64,000 nucleotides of DNA from Rhodococcus sp. Leaf278 (GTDB taxonomy: Bacteria; Actinomycetota; Actinomycetes; Mycobacteriales; Mycobacteriaceae). The notes beneath the pieces were generated by a model, which was not told the origin of the DNA, made no database searches, and saw only the letters and a list, made by a program, of their open reading frames with translations. Location: positions 56,901 to 120,900 of the forward strand of contig NZ_LMRR01000011.1 of NCBI RefSeq assembly GCF_001426085.1, written 5' to 3'. Shown here one piece after another: positions 51,846-61,171 of this stretch. Each line of letters starts with the position of its first letter. The first letter of the stretch is position 1. A program made the translations under genes and the position numbers.

Positions 51846-52652
51846 GTGTCCTTCGTGAGTGATTCTTCCGCACACAGTTCTGTCGACGTCCGGGCCGGCA
51901 TGCAAGTCGGCGCGGTCTCGAAGTTGGTGGGTGTCAGCGTCAGAACGCTGCACCACTACGACGAGATCGCGCTGGTGGTGCCGTCGGGAAGAACCCCCAA
52001 GGGCTACCGGACGTATTCGTCGGCCGATGTCGAGCGGTTGCATCAGGTACTGACCTACCGCGAACTCGGGTTTCCGCTCGAGGTCATTGCAGCGTTGCTC
52101 GATGATCCGGCGGTCGACGCGATGGCGCATCTACGTCGGCAGCGCGACTTGCTGAACGAGCGGATCGATCACTTGCACGCAATGGCTGCGGCCGTGGACA
52201 AGATGATGGAGGCGAAGAAGATGGGTATGCAACTGACTCCCGAGGAGCAGCGCGAGATATTCGGCGACAACTGGCCCGGTGAGGAGTACGCCGAGGAAGC
52301 CGAGCAACGCTGGGGCGAGACCGAGGAGTGGAAGCAGTCGCAGCAGCGGACGGCGTCGTTCACCAAGGACGATTGGAAGGCCGTCAAGGAAGAGACGGAC
52401 CTACTGGAAGCGGATCTCGCGGCCGCGATGCAGCGCGGTGTGTCGCCTGATTCAGCCGAGGCCGGGGAACTGGCCGAGCGTCATCGGGCATCGATCGAGC
52501 GGTACTACGACTGCGGTTACGAGATGCAGGTGAACCTGGCGGAGATGTATATCGCCGACGAGCGATTTGCCAAGCACTACAACGGTATTGCCTCAGGCTT
52601 GGCGCAGTACCTTCGCGACGTCATCGTTGCGAACGCCGCTCGGCAGGGTTGA
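51846..52652 (+). CDS. MerR family regulator with TipAS antibiotic-recognition domain
   Basis: This 268-residue protein has a MerR winged helix (MQVGAVSKLVGVSVRTLHHY at about 19-38), a coiled dimerisation helix, and a C-terminal TipAS domain (about residues 150-268). TipAS domains bind thiopeptide antibiotics or other bulky ligands, after which the protein activates its own and other genes. The GTG at 51846 lies 6 nt after GGGAGG; a GTG at 51855 is also possible. No obvious target gene adjoins. It overlaps the convergent whiB gene by 32 bp. Confidence 0.9.
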   Translation: MSFVSDSSAHSSVDVRAGMQVGAVSKLVGVSVRTLHHYDEIALVVPSGRTPKGYRTYSSADVERLHQVLTYRELGFPLEVIAALLDDPAVDAMAHLRRQRDLLNERIDHLHAMAAAVDKMMEAKKMGMQLTPEEQREIFGDNWPGEEYAEEAEQRWGETEEWKQSQQRTASFTKDDWKAVKEETDLLEADLAAAMQRGVSPDSAEAGELAERHRASIERYYDCGYEMQVNLAEMYIADERFAKHYNGIASGLAQYLRDVIVANAARQG

Positions 52653-52920
52653 CGCGAGCCATCGCGGACCGCTCGTGTGCGGTCGATCCACCCCAGACGC
52701 CATGCTTTTCGTCCGTGTCGAGTGCGTGTTGCAGGCAGCGCACGACCACAGGGCATCGGTTGCACACGAGCTTGGCCTGTCGCTCCAGGCTTCTCAGCGA
52801 ATATCCCCGAAGCCCCAGGGGCGGGTAGAACATCGAGACCGGCATGGAGCGGCAGGCGGCATTCATCTGCCAATCCCAGTGCTCTGAAAAAGGCTGCAGT
52901 GCTTGTGGTTTCATCGTCAA
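52621..52920 (-). CDS. WhiB family iron-sulfur regulator
   Basis: This 99-residue protein has the four cluster-binding Cys of the family (C23, C53, C56, C62 in the C...CxxC...C pattern), followed by GVWGG and a basic C-terminus that binds DNA or sigma factor. It should hold a redox-sensitive 4Fe-4S cluster. The TTG at 52920 sits 6 nt from GGAAG; an ATG at 52914 is an alternative. It lies 17 bp downstream of the amidohydrolase gene and its last 32 bp overlap the convergent merR gene. I cannot assign it to a numbered WhiB class. Confidence 0.9.
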   Translation of the reverse strand: MTMKPQALQPFSEHWDWQMNAACRSMPVSMFYPPLGLRGYSLRSLERQAKLVCNRCPVVVRCLQHALDTDEKHGVWGGSTAHERSAMARVNPAERRSQR

Positions 52921-52937
52921 CGCCCACTTCCTTCGAA

Positions 52938-53978
52938 TCAGAGATTGAGCAGTCGACGGGCATTGTCGGAGGTGGTCGCGCGCCAGTTGGCAAGGCCACC
53001 GTTCGCGGCACCGGCGTCGAGGGATCGCAGTTGCTCCTGTACTCCGGTGATCGGTGTGAAGCAGTAGTCGCTGCCGTACACCAAGCGATCAGGTCCGACG
53101 GTGGACAACAGCGCGGGCAGCTGCCGCGGGACCGGCGTGCCGGCGAGGTCGAACCACAAGCGCTGCAGTACATCCGGTGTCGTCGGCGTGCCCAGGCCGA
53201 CTTGCGTCCGGAAGAAGTCGACCCGATCCGCCAGTAGCGGCAGTACACCGCCGCCGTGCGTGAACACCCAACGGATGTTCGGGAATCGGTCGACCACGCC
53301 CAACAGAATCAGGTCTACGACGGTTCGTGCTGTGTCGAAGAGGAATTCGATCATCGGAGCCGGACGTCCGAGAGCCACCGCTGCAGAATTCGGCGGCGAG
53401 GTGGGATGCACGAACACCACTGCCGATCGCGCATCCAACGCGGCGAGCAGTGGTGTCAGCAACGCGTTGCCCAGGTACATGCCGCCCGCATTCGACATCA
53501 CCGTCACGCCGTCGGCACCGAGCTGATCGAGCGCCCGAATAGCCTCGACCGTCGCGTCGACGACATTCGGAAGGGGCAGCGACGCAAAGAATCCGAGACG
53601 CGACTGCCCCTCGACAACGCCGGCACCGAAGTCGTTGACGCGTCGGGCCAGATCGGCAGCCTTGCCGTCGTCGCCGAAATGCACTCCGGGCGACGAGACG
53701 GACAGAATCGCGCTGTCGATGCCGCAGCCGTCCATCATCTGTAGGTGTTCGCGCACCGACCAGCTCGGCCACTTCGGCATGCCGTCGGGAAATGCGATGC
53801 CCGACGCGAGGGCTTCCCTGAGATAGAAGTCCGGAACCATGTGCGAATGGACGTCGATCACCCCGCCGATGCCTGGAGTGGGCGACGCCGATGCCGATGC
53901 CGACGTCATCGCCGACAGGGCGGCACCGGAGATCGACGCGGCACCGAGCGCTCCGAGCAGGGTTCTGCGATCGATCAC
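52938..53978 (-). CDS. exported amidohydrolase (ACMSD-like amidohydrolase 2 family)
   Basis: This 346-residue protein has a twin-arginine-like signal (DRRTLLGALGAASISG). The TIM-barrel metal site reads VHSH (H44, H46), VHPTSPP near 190, THGGG near 240 and GSDYCF near 300, the full set for amidohydrolase 2 decarboxylases/hydrolases. It probably acts outside the membrane on an aromatic or carboxylated substrate that I cannot name. It lies upstream of whiB on the same strand, possibly co-transcribed. Confidence 0.88.
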   Translation of the reverse strand: MIDRRTLLGALGAASISGAALSAMTSASASASPTPGIGGVIDVHSHMVPDFYLREALASGIAFPDGMPKWPSWSVREHLQMMDGCGIDSAILSVSSPGVHFGDDGKAADLARRVNDFGAGVVEGQSRLGFFASLPLPNVVDATVEAIRALDQLGADGVTVMSNAGGMYLGNALLTPLLAALDARSAVVFVHPTSPPNSAAVALGRPAPMIEFLFDTARTVVDLILLGVVDRFPNIRWVFTHGGGVLPLLADRVDFFRTQVGLGTPTTPDVLQRLWFDLAGTPVPRQLPALLSTVGPDRLVYGSDYCFTPITGVQEQLRSLDAGAANGGLANWRATTSDNARRLLNL

Positions 53979-54085
53979 AGTCGAAGTCCTTCAGTCGGCA
54001 TCCGTAACTGACGCTATCGTCACATATGAGATAAACCGCAGTCAACGGTGACTTGTACCAACTCTCGTGGGACTAGCATTGCGCG

Positions 54086-54469
54086 ATGACGACCGAACGT
54101 ACGACGCCCACCCCGCTGCAGTTTCTGGGCTATTCGTTCGGACGAACCCTGCCCGAGTCGATGCAGGATTGGGTTCGTAAGGATCTCGTGGGCAACGGTG
54201 CCCAGGTCCGCTACATTGCCCGTTTCATCGTGCCGATCATTCCGCTACTGCTGTTGTTCCTGCTGATTCCGGGTCCGCTGTGGATGTCGCTCGCAATGAT
54301 GTCGTTGTTGTTCATCCCGCTGGTGTACTTCTCGATTGCGCTGATGAACGTCTACCGGCGGCATCGCCTGCTGATCCACGGCCTGGACCCGCAATTGATC
54401 AACGCCAAAGCTCAGAGCCGCGTCGACCGCACTCGCGACGACTACGAACGGCGTCACGGCCGCGGGTGA
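54086..54469 (+). CDS. DUF5313 family membrane protein
   Basis: This 127-residue protein has two adjacent membrane helices (IPLLLLFLLIPGPLWMSL and LLFIPLVYFSIALMNVY) between a short N-terminal tail and a basic C-terminal tail. It matches the actinobacterial DUF5313 pattern (LGYSFGRTLPESMQDWVRKD). Function unknown. The rraA gene follows 24 bp later. Confidence 0.8.
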   Translation: MTTERTTPTPLQFLGYSFGRTLPESMQDWVRKDLVGNGAQVRYIARFIVPIIPLLLLFLLIPGPLWMSLAMMSLLFIPLVYFSIALMNVYRRHRLLIHGLDPQLINAKAQSRVDRTRDDYERRHGRG

Positions 54470-54493
54470 CGAGCGAGCGATAGTCTGTGCCGC

Positions 54494-54973
54494 ATGACTT
54501 CACCTGTGGAATTCAAGGCAACAGCTGATCTGGCCGACGAGATCGGTCCGGATATCCGCAGCTGCGACACCCAGTTCATCCAGTTCGGCAAGCACACCGA
54601 GTTCGCGGGACCCATCACCACCATCCGCTGCTTCCAGGACAATCTTCTGGTCAAGCAAACGCTCAGCGAGCCCGGGAACGGTGGCGTTCTAGTGGTCGAC
54701 GGCGATGCCAGTGTGCACACCGCGCTCGTGGGCGACATCATCGCCGGCCGCGGTGTCAGCAACGGTTGGGCGGGCGTCATCGTCAACGGTGCAGTGCGCG
54801 ACTCCGCGATACTGCGCACACTCGACATCGGCGTCAAAGCGCTGGGAACCAACCCGCGCAAGAGCACGCAGACCGGCTCGGGTGAGAAGAACGTGCCGGT
54901 CAGCTTCGGCGGCGTGACATTCAACCCGGGCGAGATCGTCTACAGCGACCACGACGGCGTCGTCGCGGTCTAG
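54494..54973 (+). CDS. rraA: RraA family protein
   Basis: This 159-residue protein is typical of the ribonuclease E activity regulator family: it begins with [15 protein letters not shown], and [20 protein letters not shown] and VRDSAIL form the conserved core. RraA proteins inhibit RNase E in some bacteria, but many relatives are 4-hydroxy-4-methyl-2-oxoglutarate or oxaloacetate aldolases, and the GxxR/D metal site is compatible with that here. Actinobacteria encode an RNase E/G. Both roles remain open. Confidence 0.9.
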   Translation: MTSPVEFKATADLADEIGPDIRSCDTQFIQFGKHTEFAGPITTIRCFQDNLLVKQTLSEPGNGGVLVVDGDASVHTALVGDIIAGRGVSNGWAGVIVNGAVRDSAILRTLDIGVKALGTNPRKSTQTGSGEKNVPVSFGGVTFNPGEIVYSDHDGVVAV

Positions 54974-54979
54974 CCACGA

Positions 54980-55009
54980 ACGGCGGCAGGCTGTGATGCC
55001 TGCCGCCGT
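54980..55009. terminator. bidirectional hairpin terminator
   Basis: ACGGCGGCAGG (54980-54990) and CCTGCCGCCGT (54999-55009) form a perfect 11-bp stem with an 8-nt loop between convergent rraA and the hydrolase gene. Confidence 0.88.
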
Positions 55010-55015
55010 CGGCTC

Positions 55016-56519
<1,504 letters not shown>

Positions 56520-56564
56520 CGCAACCCTGGTGCGGGCGGCGCTCGACATGCCACACTCGACGTC

Positions 56565-56933
56565 ATGAAGGCTTTCGGCTCAGCAGTCCCGATTCTCCGC
56601 ATCTTCGACGACGTCGAAGCGCGTACGTTCTATCTGGACTATCTGGGCTTTTCGGTCGAATGGGAGCATCGATTCGAACCGGATCTTCCTCTCTACATAC
56701 GCATTTCACGCGGGGACTGCACCCTGGATCTCTCCCAGCACTACGGCGATGGCACTCCGGGAACATCGGTGTGGATACCGATCCCGGACGTCACGTCCTT
56801 CAATGCCGAACTGCTGCAGAAGAACAACCCACGCAGTCGACCAGGAATCGATCACGACGCACCGGGCGGTCCGACCATGACAGTGACAGACCCGTTCTCG
56901 AACAACCTCCGCTTCTGCCAGGTCGATCGCTGA
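56565..56933 (+). CDS. glyoxalase superfamily protein (bleomycin-resistance-like)
   Basis: This 122-residue VOC-fold protein begins MKAFGSAVPILRIFDDVEART, then YLDYLGFSVEWEHRF and the DLSQHYGDGTPG loop, and ends DPFSNNLRFCQ. This is the pattern of the glyoxalase/bleomycin-resistance group annotated as glyoxalase superfamily. Members bind a drug or small substrate in a dimer cleft. It lies upstream of the ThrRS leader region in the same direction, but the leader seems to have its own promoter. Confidence 0.85.
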   Translation: MKAFGSAVPILRIFDDVEARTFYLDYLGFSVEWEHRFEPDLPLYIRISRGDCTLDLSQHYGDGTPGTSVWIPIPDVTSFNAELLQKNNPRSRPGIDHDAPGGPTMTVTDPFSNNLRFCQVDR

Positions 56934-56940
56934 CAGCTCT

Positions 56941-56968
56941 TGCCAGCCGTCGCTCGAGCGTTGTACCG
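56941..56968 (+). promoter_or_regulatory. candidate promoter of the ThrRS leader transcript
   Basis: TTGCCA (56941-56946) and TGTACC (56963-56968) are spaced by 16 bp. The -10-like hexamer ends 9 bp before the ATG of the leader reading frame, so transcription could start at or very near that ATG and yield a leaderless peptide. The -10 match is poor; this is a proposal. Confidence 0.35.
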
Positions 56969-56977
56969 TCGAATCCA

Positions 56978-57034
56978 TGATGCACCTGCAGCCACTGACG
57001 ACGACGCCGGTTTTCTTCCGGCGTCCGAAGTAGG
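56978..57034 (+). CDS. putative Thr-rich leader peptide (attenuation)
   Basis: A short frame from ATG 56978 to TAG 57032-57034 encodes 18 residues, MMHLQPLTTTPVFFRRPK, with three consecutive ACG threonine codons. It lies 97 bp upstream of a threonyl-tRNA synthetase gene and before a GC-rich hairpin. That is the layout of amino-acid attenuators, in which ribosome stalling at scarce charged tRNA-Thr changes downstream RNA folding. No ribosome-binding site is visible, consistent with a leaderless start. Not demonstrated. Confidence 0.55.
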
Positions 57035-57058
57035 CCTGCAAAGCCCCTGTTTCGACGA

Positions 57059-57123
57059 ACCCCGGGAGTTGTTCCCGGGGTTTCTGCATATCTGGGCACT
57101 TCTTCTGGGCCACAGCAGAAGTG
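57059..57123 (+). promoter_or_regulatory. attenuator-like hairpins between leader peptide and ThrRS gene
   Basis: CCCGGGA (57061-57067) pairs with TCCCGGG (57073-57079), extended by AA/TT across a bulge and followed by GTTTCTGCATATCT, a plausible intrinsic terminator. A second hairpin, 57097-57107 with 57113-57123 (one mismatch, 5-nt loop), abuts the GGAG ribosome-binding site at 57123-57126 and could mask it. I did not find a clear antiterminator pairing by eye. Confidence 0.5.
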
Positions 57124-57131
57124 GAGTACCC

Positions 57132-58349
57132 ATGAAGTCCGACCACAGCCAGCTCGGTCGCGAGTTGGATCTGTTTGCAACCAGCCCGGCCATCGGTGCC
57201 GGTCTACCGGTGTGGCTGCCCGACGGCGCAATCATTCGAGCGGAGTTGGAAAAGCTGGCGGCCGAGGAATCGGCTCGATCGGGATGTCTCGGCGTCTACA
57301 CCCCCGTCCTGGCCAAACGCTCACTGTTCGAGAGATCCGGGCACTGGGACAAATTCTCGGCCGATATGTTCCCGCCGATGCGCATCGGGGGCGAGGAATA
57401 CGTTCTGCGACCGGCCAATTGCCCGCATCACACCCAGGTCTTCGCGGCACGTGGGCGCAGCTTTCGTGACCTTCCGTTTCGCGTATCCGAGCTGGGCTCG
57501 ATGTTCCGCAGCGAACTGTCCGGCGTGCTGGGTGGTTTGACCCGCGTTCGGCAGATCTCCCTCGACGACGCACACGTGTTCTGCAGCCCGGATCAGGTTG
57601 GAGACGAAGTGCGACTGGCACTCGCCTCCATCGAAAGGTGTTACCGCGTATTGGGACTCCTTCCCTCGTTCAGGCTCTCGGTTCGTGGCGAGAGTGGACG
57701 CTATCTCGGCGACGTCGCGCAATGGAGTCCCGCCGAGAGTCAGCTACGGACGGCACTGGGAGATCGTGAGTTCACTGTCGGCAAAGGTGACGCTGCGTTC
57801 TACGGACCGAAGATCGATGTGCAGGTCTCCGGTCATCGGGACACTGTGTCGACCGTCCAGATCGATTTCAATCAACCGGAGCGGTTCGCCCTCGAATACA
57901 CCGGATCCGACGGTGAGAAACACCGACCGGTGATGATTCATCGCGGTGTCCTGGGATCGATGGAACGACTGACCGCCATGCTCGTCGAACGTTACGAAGG
58001 GCGAATGCCACCGTGGCTCGCACCGCGGCAGGTGGCCGTCATTTCGGTGAGCAGTTCGCACGTGCAGGCGGCACGGGACCTGCTCGCCCGTCTGCACGAA
58101 GCATCGGTTCGTGCCCACATCCTCGGGAAAGGTTCACTGGGGGCACGTATTCGGAGTGCGCGACTTCATCGCGACCCGTACATCGCCGTCATCGGTGATC
58201 GGGAGCGGGACAGCAATTCTGTTGCAGTGTCGCTTCCCGCACTGAACGCGAAGGCCGTGCTGGACATCGACGTGTTCGTCGACACAGTGAAACGCGATAT
58301 ACGCACTCGCGCTCTCCTTCCCAGTATCCCGGACATGGAGAATCACTGA
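57132..58349 (+). CDS. truncated threonyl-tRNA synthetase paralogue (catalytic and anticodon domains only)
   Basis: This 405-residue protein corresponds to the second half of ThrRS. The class II core is complete: zinc ligands C97 (RPANCPHH), H148 (DDAHVFC) and H270 (MIHRG), motif 2 with R126 (FRSELSG) and motif 3 GVLGSMERL. A divergent anticodon-binding domain follows from about residue 298. The N-terminal TGS and editing domains of normal bacterial ThrRS (about 640-690 residues) are missing. The ATG at 57132 has GGAG 5 nt upstream, so this is a native start. It may be a stress-induced or inhibitor-resistant second ThrRS, or serve a pathway needing Thr-tRNA. A housekeeping thrS should exist elsewhere. 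Confidence 0.88.
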   Translation: MKSDHSQLGRELDLFATSPAIGAGLPVWLPDGAIIRAELEKLAAEESARSGCLGVYTPVLAKRSLFERSGHWDKFSADMFPPMRIGGEEYVLRPANCPHHTQVFAARGRSFRDLPFRVSELGSMFRSELSGVLGGLTRVRQISLDDAHVFCSPDQVGDEVRLALASIERCYRVLGLLPSFRLSVRGESGRYLGDVAQWSPAESQLRTALGDREFTVGKGDAAFYGPKIDVQVSGHRDTVSTVQIDFNQPERFALEYTGSDGEKHRPVMIHRGVLGSMERLTAMLVERYEGRMPPWLAPRQVAVISVSSSHVQAARDLLARLHEASVRAHILGKGSLGARIRSARLHRDPYIAVIGDRERDSNSVAVSLPALNAKAVLDIDVFVDTVKRDIRTRALLPSIPDMENH

Positions 58350-58395
58350 CATTCGACACGGAAATTCTCGGTCGGACGTCGATAGCGTCGAGGAC

Positions 58396-59220
58396 ATGAG
58401 CAAGCCCTCGCCGCGCTCACCGTCTCGACGTCCTTACTGGTCAGCGGATGTTCGTCGTCCGATGAGCCGTCGACAGTCCAGGCGACCACTACGACGACGT
58501 CTAGGGGGAGCATCAGAACCGACGACGTGCACGCTGCCCTGGACGCGTTGGGCGACGCCGGATCCGTCGCCGCTGTTGCGCAGGTACGCGACGGCGAAAG
58601 CTCGTGGTCGGGGGCGGCCGGTCTGGTCGAACGCGGTGCTACCGAGCCTGCTTCGGCCGACGATCCGGTTCGCATTGCCAGCGTCACCAAGGCGATGGTT
58701 GCTGCCGTGGTGCTGCAGCTCGTGGACGAAGGCACAATGCAACTCGACCAGCCGGTCGACGAGCTGCTGCCCGGCCTGCTTACCAAGCCTGTGACCGTTC
58801 GCCAGCTGCTCGATCACACCAGTGGGATACCCGATTACCTGGTTGGATTCGACTCTGCAGACCAGATCTCCTCGCGCGCAACCACCGCCGTCACCGATGA
58901 CCAGTTGATCGCACAGGCCTTGGCGATGCCCTGGACAAGTGAACCCGGTCAGGGGTTCAGCTACTCGAACACCAATTACGTCGTACTGGGAAAGATCGTG
59001 GCAGATCTCGATGGAAAGTCGGTCGGACAGTCGTTGCAGGACAGGATCTTCGATCCACTCGACATGACCGCCACCACCTATCCAGTTCTCCAGCCCCGAC
59101 GGAGGCCGTCAGGTATCGCTGGCCTGGACCACGGCCGCGCCGAATCCCGCCACCGACCCACTCGAGCAGCCGGCCACCGAGGCCCTGATCGCCGGACTCG
59201 CGTCGACCTGCCCTGCGTAG
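58396..59220 (+). pseudogene. decayed serine hydrolase / beta-lactamase family lipoprotein
   Basis: A class C beta-lactamase/DD-peptidase-like gene in pieces. The body (58527 to about 59094) has SxxK as ASVTKAM and YxN as YSNTNY. The N-terminal lipoprotein signal (ALTVSTSLLVSGCSSS) is readable in the same frame, but that frame has no start codon after an upstream stop at 58383; the ATG at 58396 is one base out of frame. Near 59094 the frame shifts again into the family's C-terminal end (GGRQVSLAWTTAAPN, stop 59218-59220). The middle, including the third motif (HxG/KTG), is missing. A remnant N-truncated product from 58527 is possible but should be inactive. Confidence 0.75.
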
Positions 59221-60132
59221 CTAGAGGGTGGTCACCCAACCATGCACTTCGTCGCTGGTGAGCGCAGCCTGGTGACGCTTACGCAGAGTGAGCGTCACCG
59301 GACCCAACTCCTTGGTTCCTATTGCGCGACCGTCGATTTCGTACACCGGGGCAACTCCGGCCGAGGTGCCGCAGACGAACACCTCGTCGGCGATGTACAG
59401 CTCGGTGAGGTCGACGGTGCGTTCCTGAACCGTCAGCCCTTCTTCGCGCGCCAAGGTCAGGAGCGTTCGACGGTTGATGCCGTCGAGAATGTCGCTGGTG
59501 ACGTCGGGGGTGACCAGCACGCCGTTCCGGACCAGGAAGATGTTCGCGGCACTCAGCTCGCAGACATGGCCGTTGATGTCGAGGAAGATGCAGTCGTCGA
59601 AACCGCTGTCGATCGCATCCTGCTTCGCCAGAACGGAATTGACGTAGGCACCGTTCACCTTGGCGCGCGACGGGATGGCGTTGTCCGGGATACGCCGCCA
59701 CACACTGGTCTTCAGGCGCATCCCGTTCTGCGGCACAATGGGATTGGCGTCGTACAGAAAGATGGACACCGTGGTGTGCAGCCCCCGCACCCGAGTTCCG
59801 GGGATCGATTCGTCCACATGGACGGTAGCCCGAACGTAGACCTCGTTCGTCGGAGCATTGGCAGCGACCACGTCGCGCGTCACCTGTACGAATCGCTCGA
59901 ACGTCCACTGCGAGGAAAACGTGTCGATGCCGATGATCTTGCAGGACTCGACGAGTCGTCGGTAGTGATCGAGCAACCGGAAGGCGGTGCGCCGATCACC
60001 GTCCACCTGCACGGGGAACACCGTGTAGACACTGAGCCCGTACAGGACGGCCGAGGTTGCGACTCCGAGCGTCGCCTCCTGCGCGTCCATCAAACTATCG
60101 CCGAAATACACCTTCGAGTGCGGAAGAGCCAT
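59221..60132 (-). CDS. class IV PLP aminotransferase (branched-chain aminotransferase-like)
   Basis: This 303-residue fold-type IV enzyme has the PLP Lys at about residue 158 (SRAKVNGAYVNSVLAK), the PLP-phosphate and Glu segment in CELSAANIFLV near 192, and FVCGTSAGVAPV near 255, matching branched-chain aminotransferases or D-amino-acid/4-amino-4-deoxychorismate lyase relatives. The first part (KVYFGDSLMDAQEATLGVAT) favours an aminotransferase. Its stop codon abuts that of the convergent pseudogene. The amino-acid substrate is undecided; nearness to a ThrRS is suggestive only. Confidence 0.85.
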   Translation of the reverse strand: MALPHSKVYFGDSLMDAQEATLGVATSAVLYGLSVYTVFPVQVDGDRRTAFRLLDHYRRLVESCKIIGIDTFSSQWTFERFVQVTRDVVAANAPTNEVYVRATVHVDESIPGTRVRGLHTTVSIFLYDANPIVPQNGMRLKTSVWRRIPDNAIPSRAKVNGAYVNSVLAKQDAIDSGFDDCIFLDINGHVCELSAANIFLVRNGVLVTPDVTSDILDGINRRTLLTLAREEGLTVQERTVDLTELYIADEVFVCGTSAGVAPVYEIDGRAIGTKELGPVTLTLRKRHQAALTSDEVHGWVTTL

Positions 60133-60184
60133 GCGGCGATGCTAGTCGCCCGGTGAGTCCGAGCGACAACGCTTTTACTTCTCT

Positions 60185-61171
60185 ATGGTCGAGTACATGA
60201 GCGAACGCACAGTACCGACCCGAACTCTCTGGAACGACGGCCCCGAGGTGGGTGCCATCGGCTTGGGCTGCATGGGAATGACCTGGGCATACAAGGCCGA
60301 CGACCAGACGGAGTCCCCCGATCGCGTCATAGGTCACGCCTTGGACCTGGGTGTGAATTTCATCGATACTGCCGATGTGTACGGCCCGTTCACCAACGAG
60401 GAGGTCGTCGGCAAGGCCATCGGCAGCCGACGAGACGAGGTGATCCTTGCGACCAAAGGCGGTCTCGTTTCCCACGTCGGCGACGCCGGAGAGCCGGTCA
60501 TTTCGGGCCCCAACGGCAAGCCCGAACACCTCCGTTCGGCGATCGACGATTCGCTGCGCCGCCTCGGCGTCGACCACATCGATCTGTACTACCTGCACCG
60601 TCCCGATCCAGAGGTGGACGTCGAAGACAGCATCGGCGCGATGGCCGAGGCCGTGCAGGCCGGAAAGGTTCGTGCACTCGGTGTCTCGGAGTTCACCGTC
60701 GAGCAGCTCGACCGAGCCCAGCAGGTGCATCCGATTTCTGCAGTGCAGTCGGAACTGTCCCTGTGGACTCGCGATCACCTCGCTACGTCGCTGAAGTGGA
60801 CGCAGGACAACGGTGCGGGATTTGTGCCGTTCTCACCGCTGGGCCGCGGCTTCCTGACCGGCAACTTTCGCGGAACAGCGCCCGCTGCAGACGATTTCCG
60901 AGCTCGGCTGCCACGCTTCAGCCAGGACAACCTCGACGCGAACCTCGTGATCGTCGACGCCATCGCAGCCGTCGCCGACGAGCTGGGGGCGACTCCGGCG
61001 CAGGTGGCCTTGGCCTGGGTTTTGGCGCAGGGCGAGCACGTGGTCCCGATTCCCGGTACCCGTCGCACCTCGCGTCTGGACGAGAACGCGGGCGCGGCTT
61101 CGCTGGTGTTGGGCGCGGAGCACCTCGCCACACTCGATGCTCTGCCGGCACCCGCCGGTGGTCGCTATTGA
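60185..61171 (+). CDS. aldo/keto reductase
   Basis: This 328-residue TIM-barrel reductase has the catalytic tetrad: Asp and Tyr in FIDTADVYGP, Lys in LATKGG and His in YYLHRPDP. The C-terminal IPGTRRTSRLDENAGA binds the 2'-phosphate of NADPH. It belongs to the AKR group of general carbonyl reductases related to pyridoxal reductase and YakC. Start codons at 60185 and 60197 are both possible. The natural substrate is unknown. The GNAT gene starts inside its 3' end. Confidence 0.92.
   Translation: MVEYMSERTVPTRTLWNDGPEVGAIGLGCMGMTWAYKADDQTESPDRVIGHALDLGVNFIDTADVYGPFTNEEVVGKAIGSRRDEVILATKGGLVSHVGDAGEPVISGPNGKPEHLRSAIDDSLRRLGVDHIDLYYLHRPDPEVDVEDSIGAMAEAVQAGKVRALGVSEFTVEQLDRAQQVHPISAVQSELSLWTRDHLATSLKWTQDNGAGFVPFSPLGRGFLTGNFRGTAPAADDFRARLPRFSQDNLDANLVIVDAIAAVADELGATPAQVALAWVLAQGEHVVPIPGTRRTSRLDENAGAASLVLGAEHLATLDALPAPAGGRY

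Noticed and set aside
56978..57131. T-box riboswitch as explanation of the ThrRS leader
   Set aside because: No T-box sequence (AGGGTGGNACCGCG-like) or specifier stem is visible; the short Thr-codon frame with hairpin fits attenuation better.
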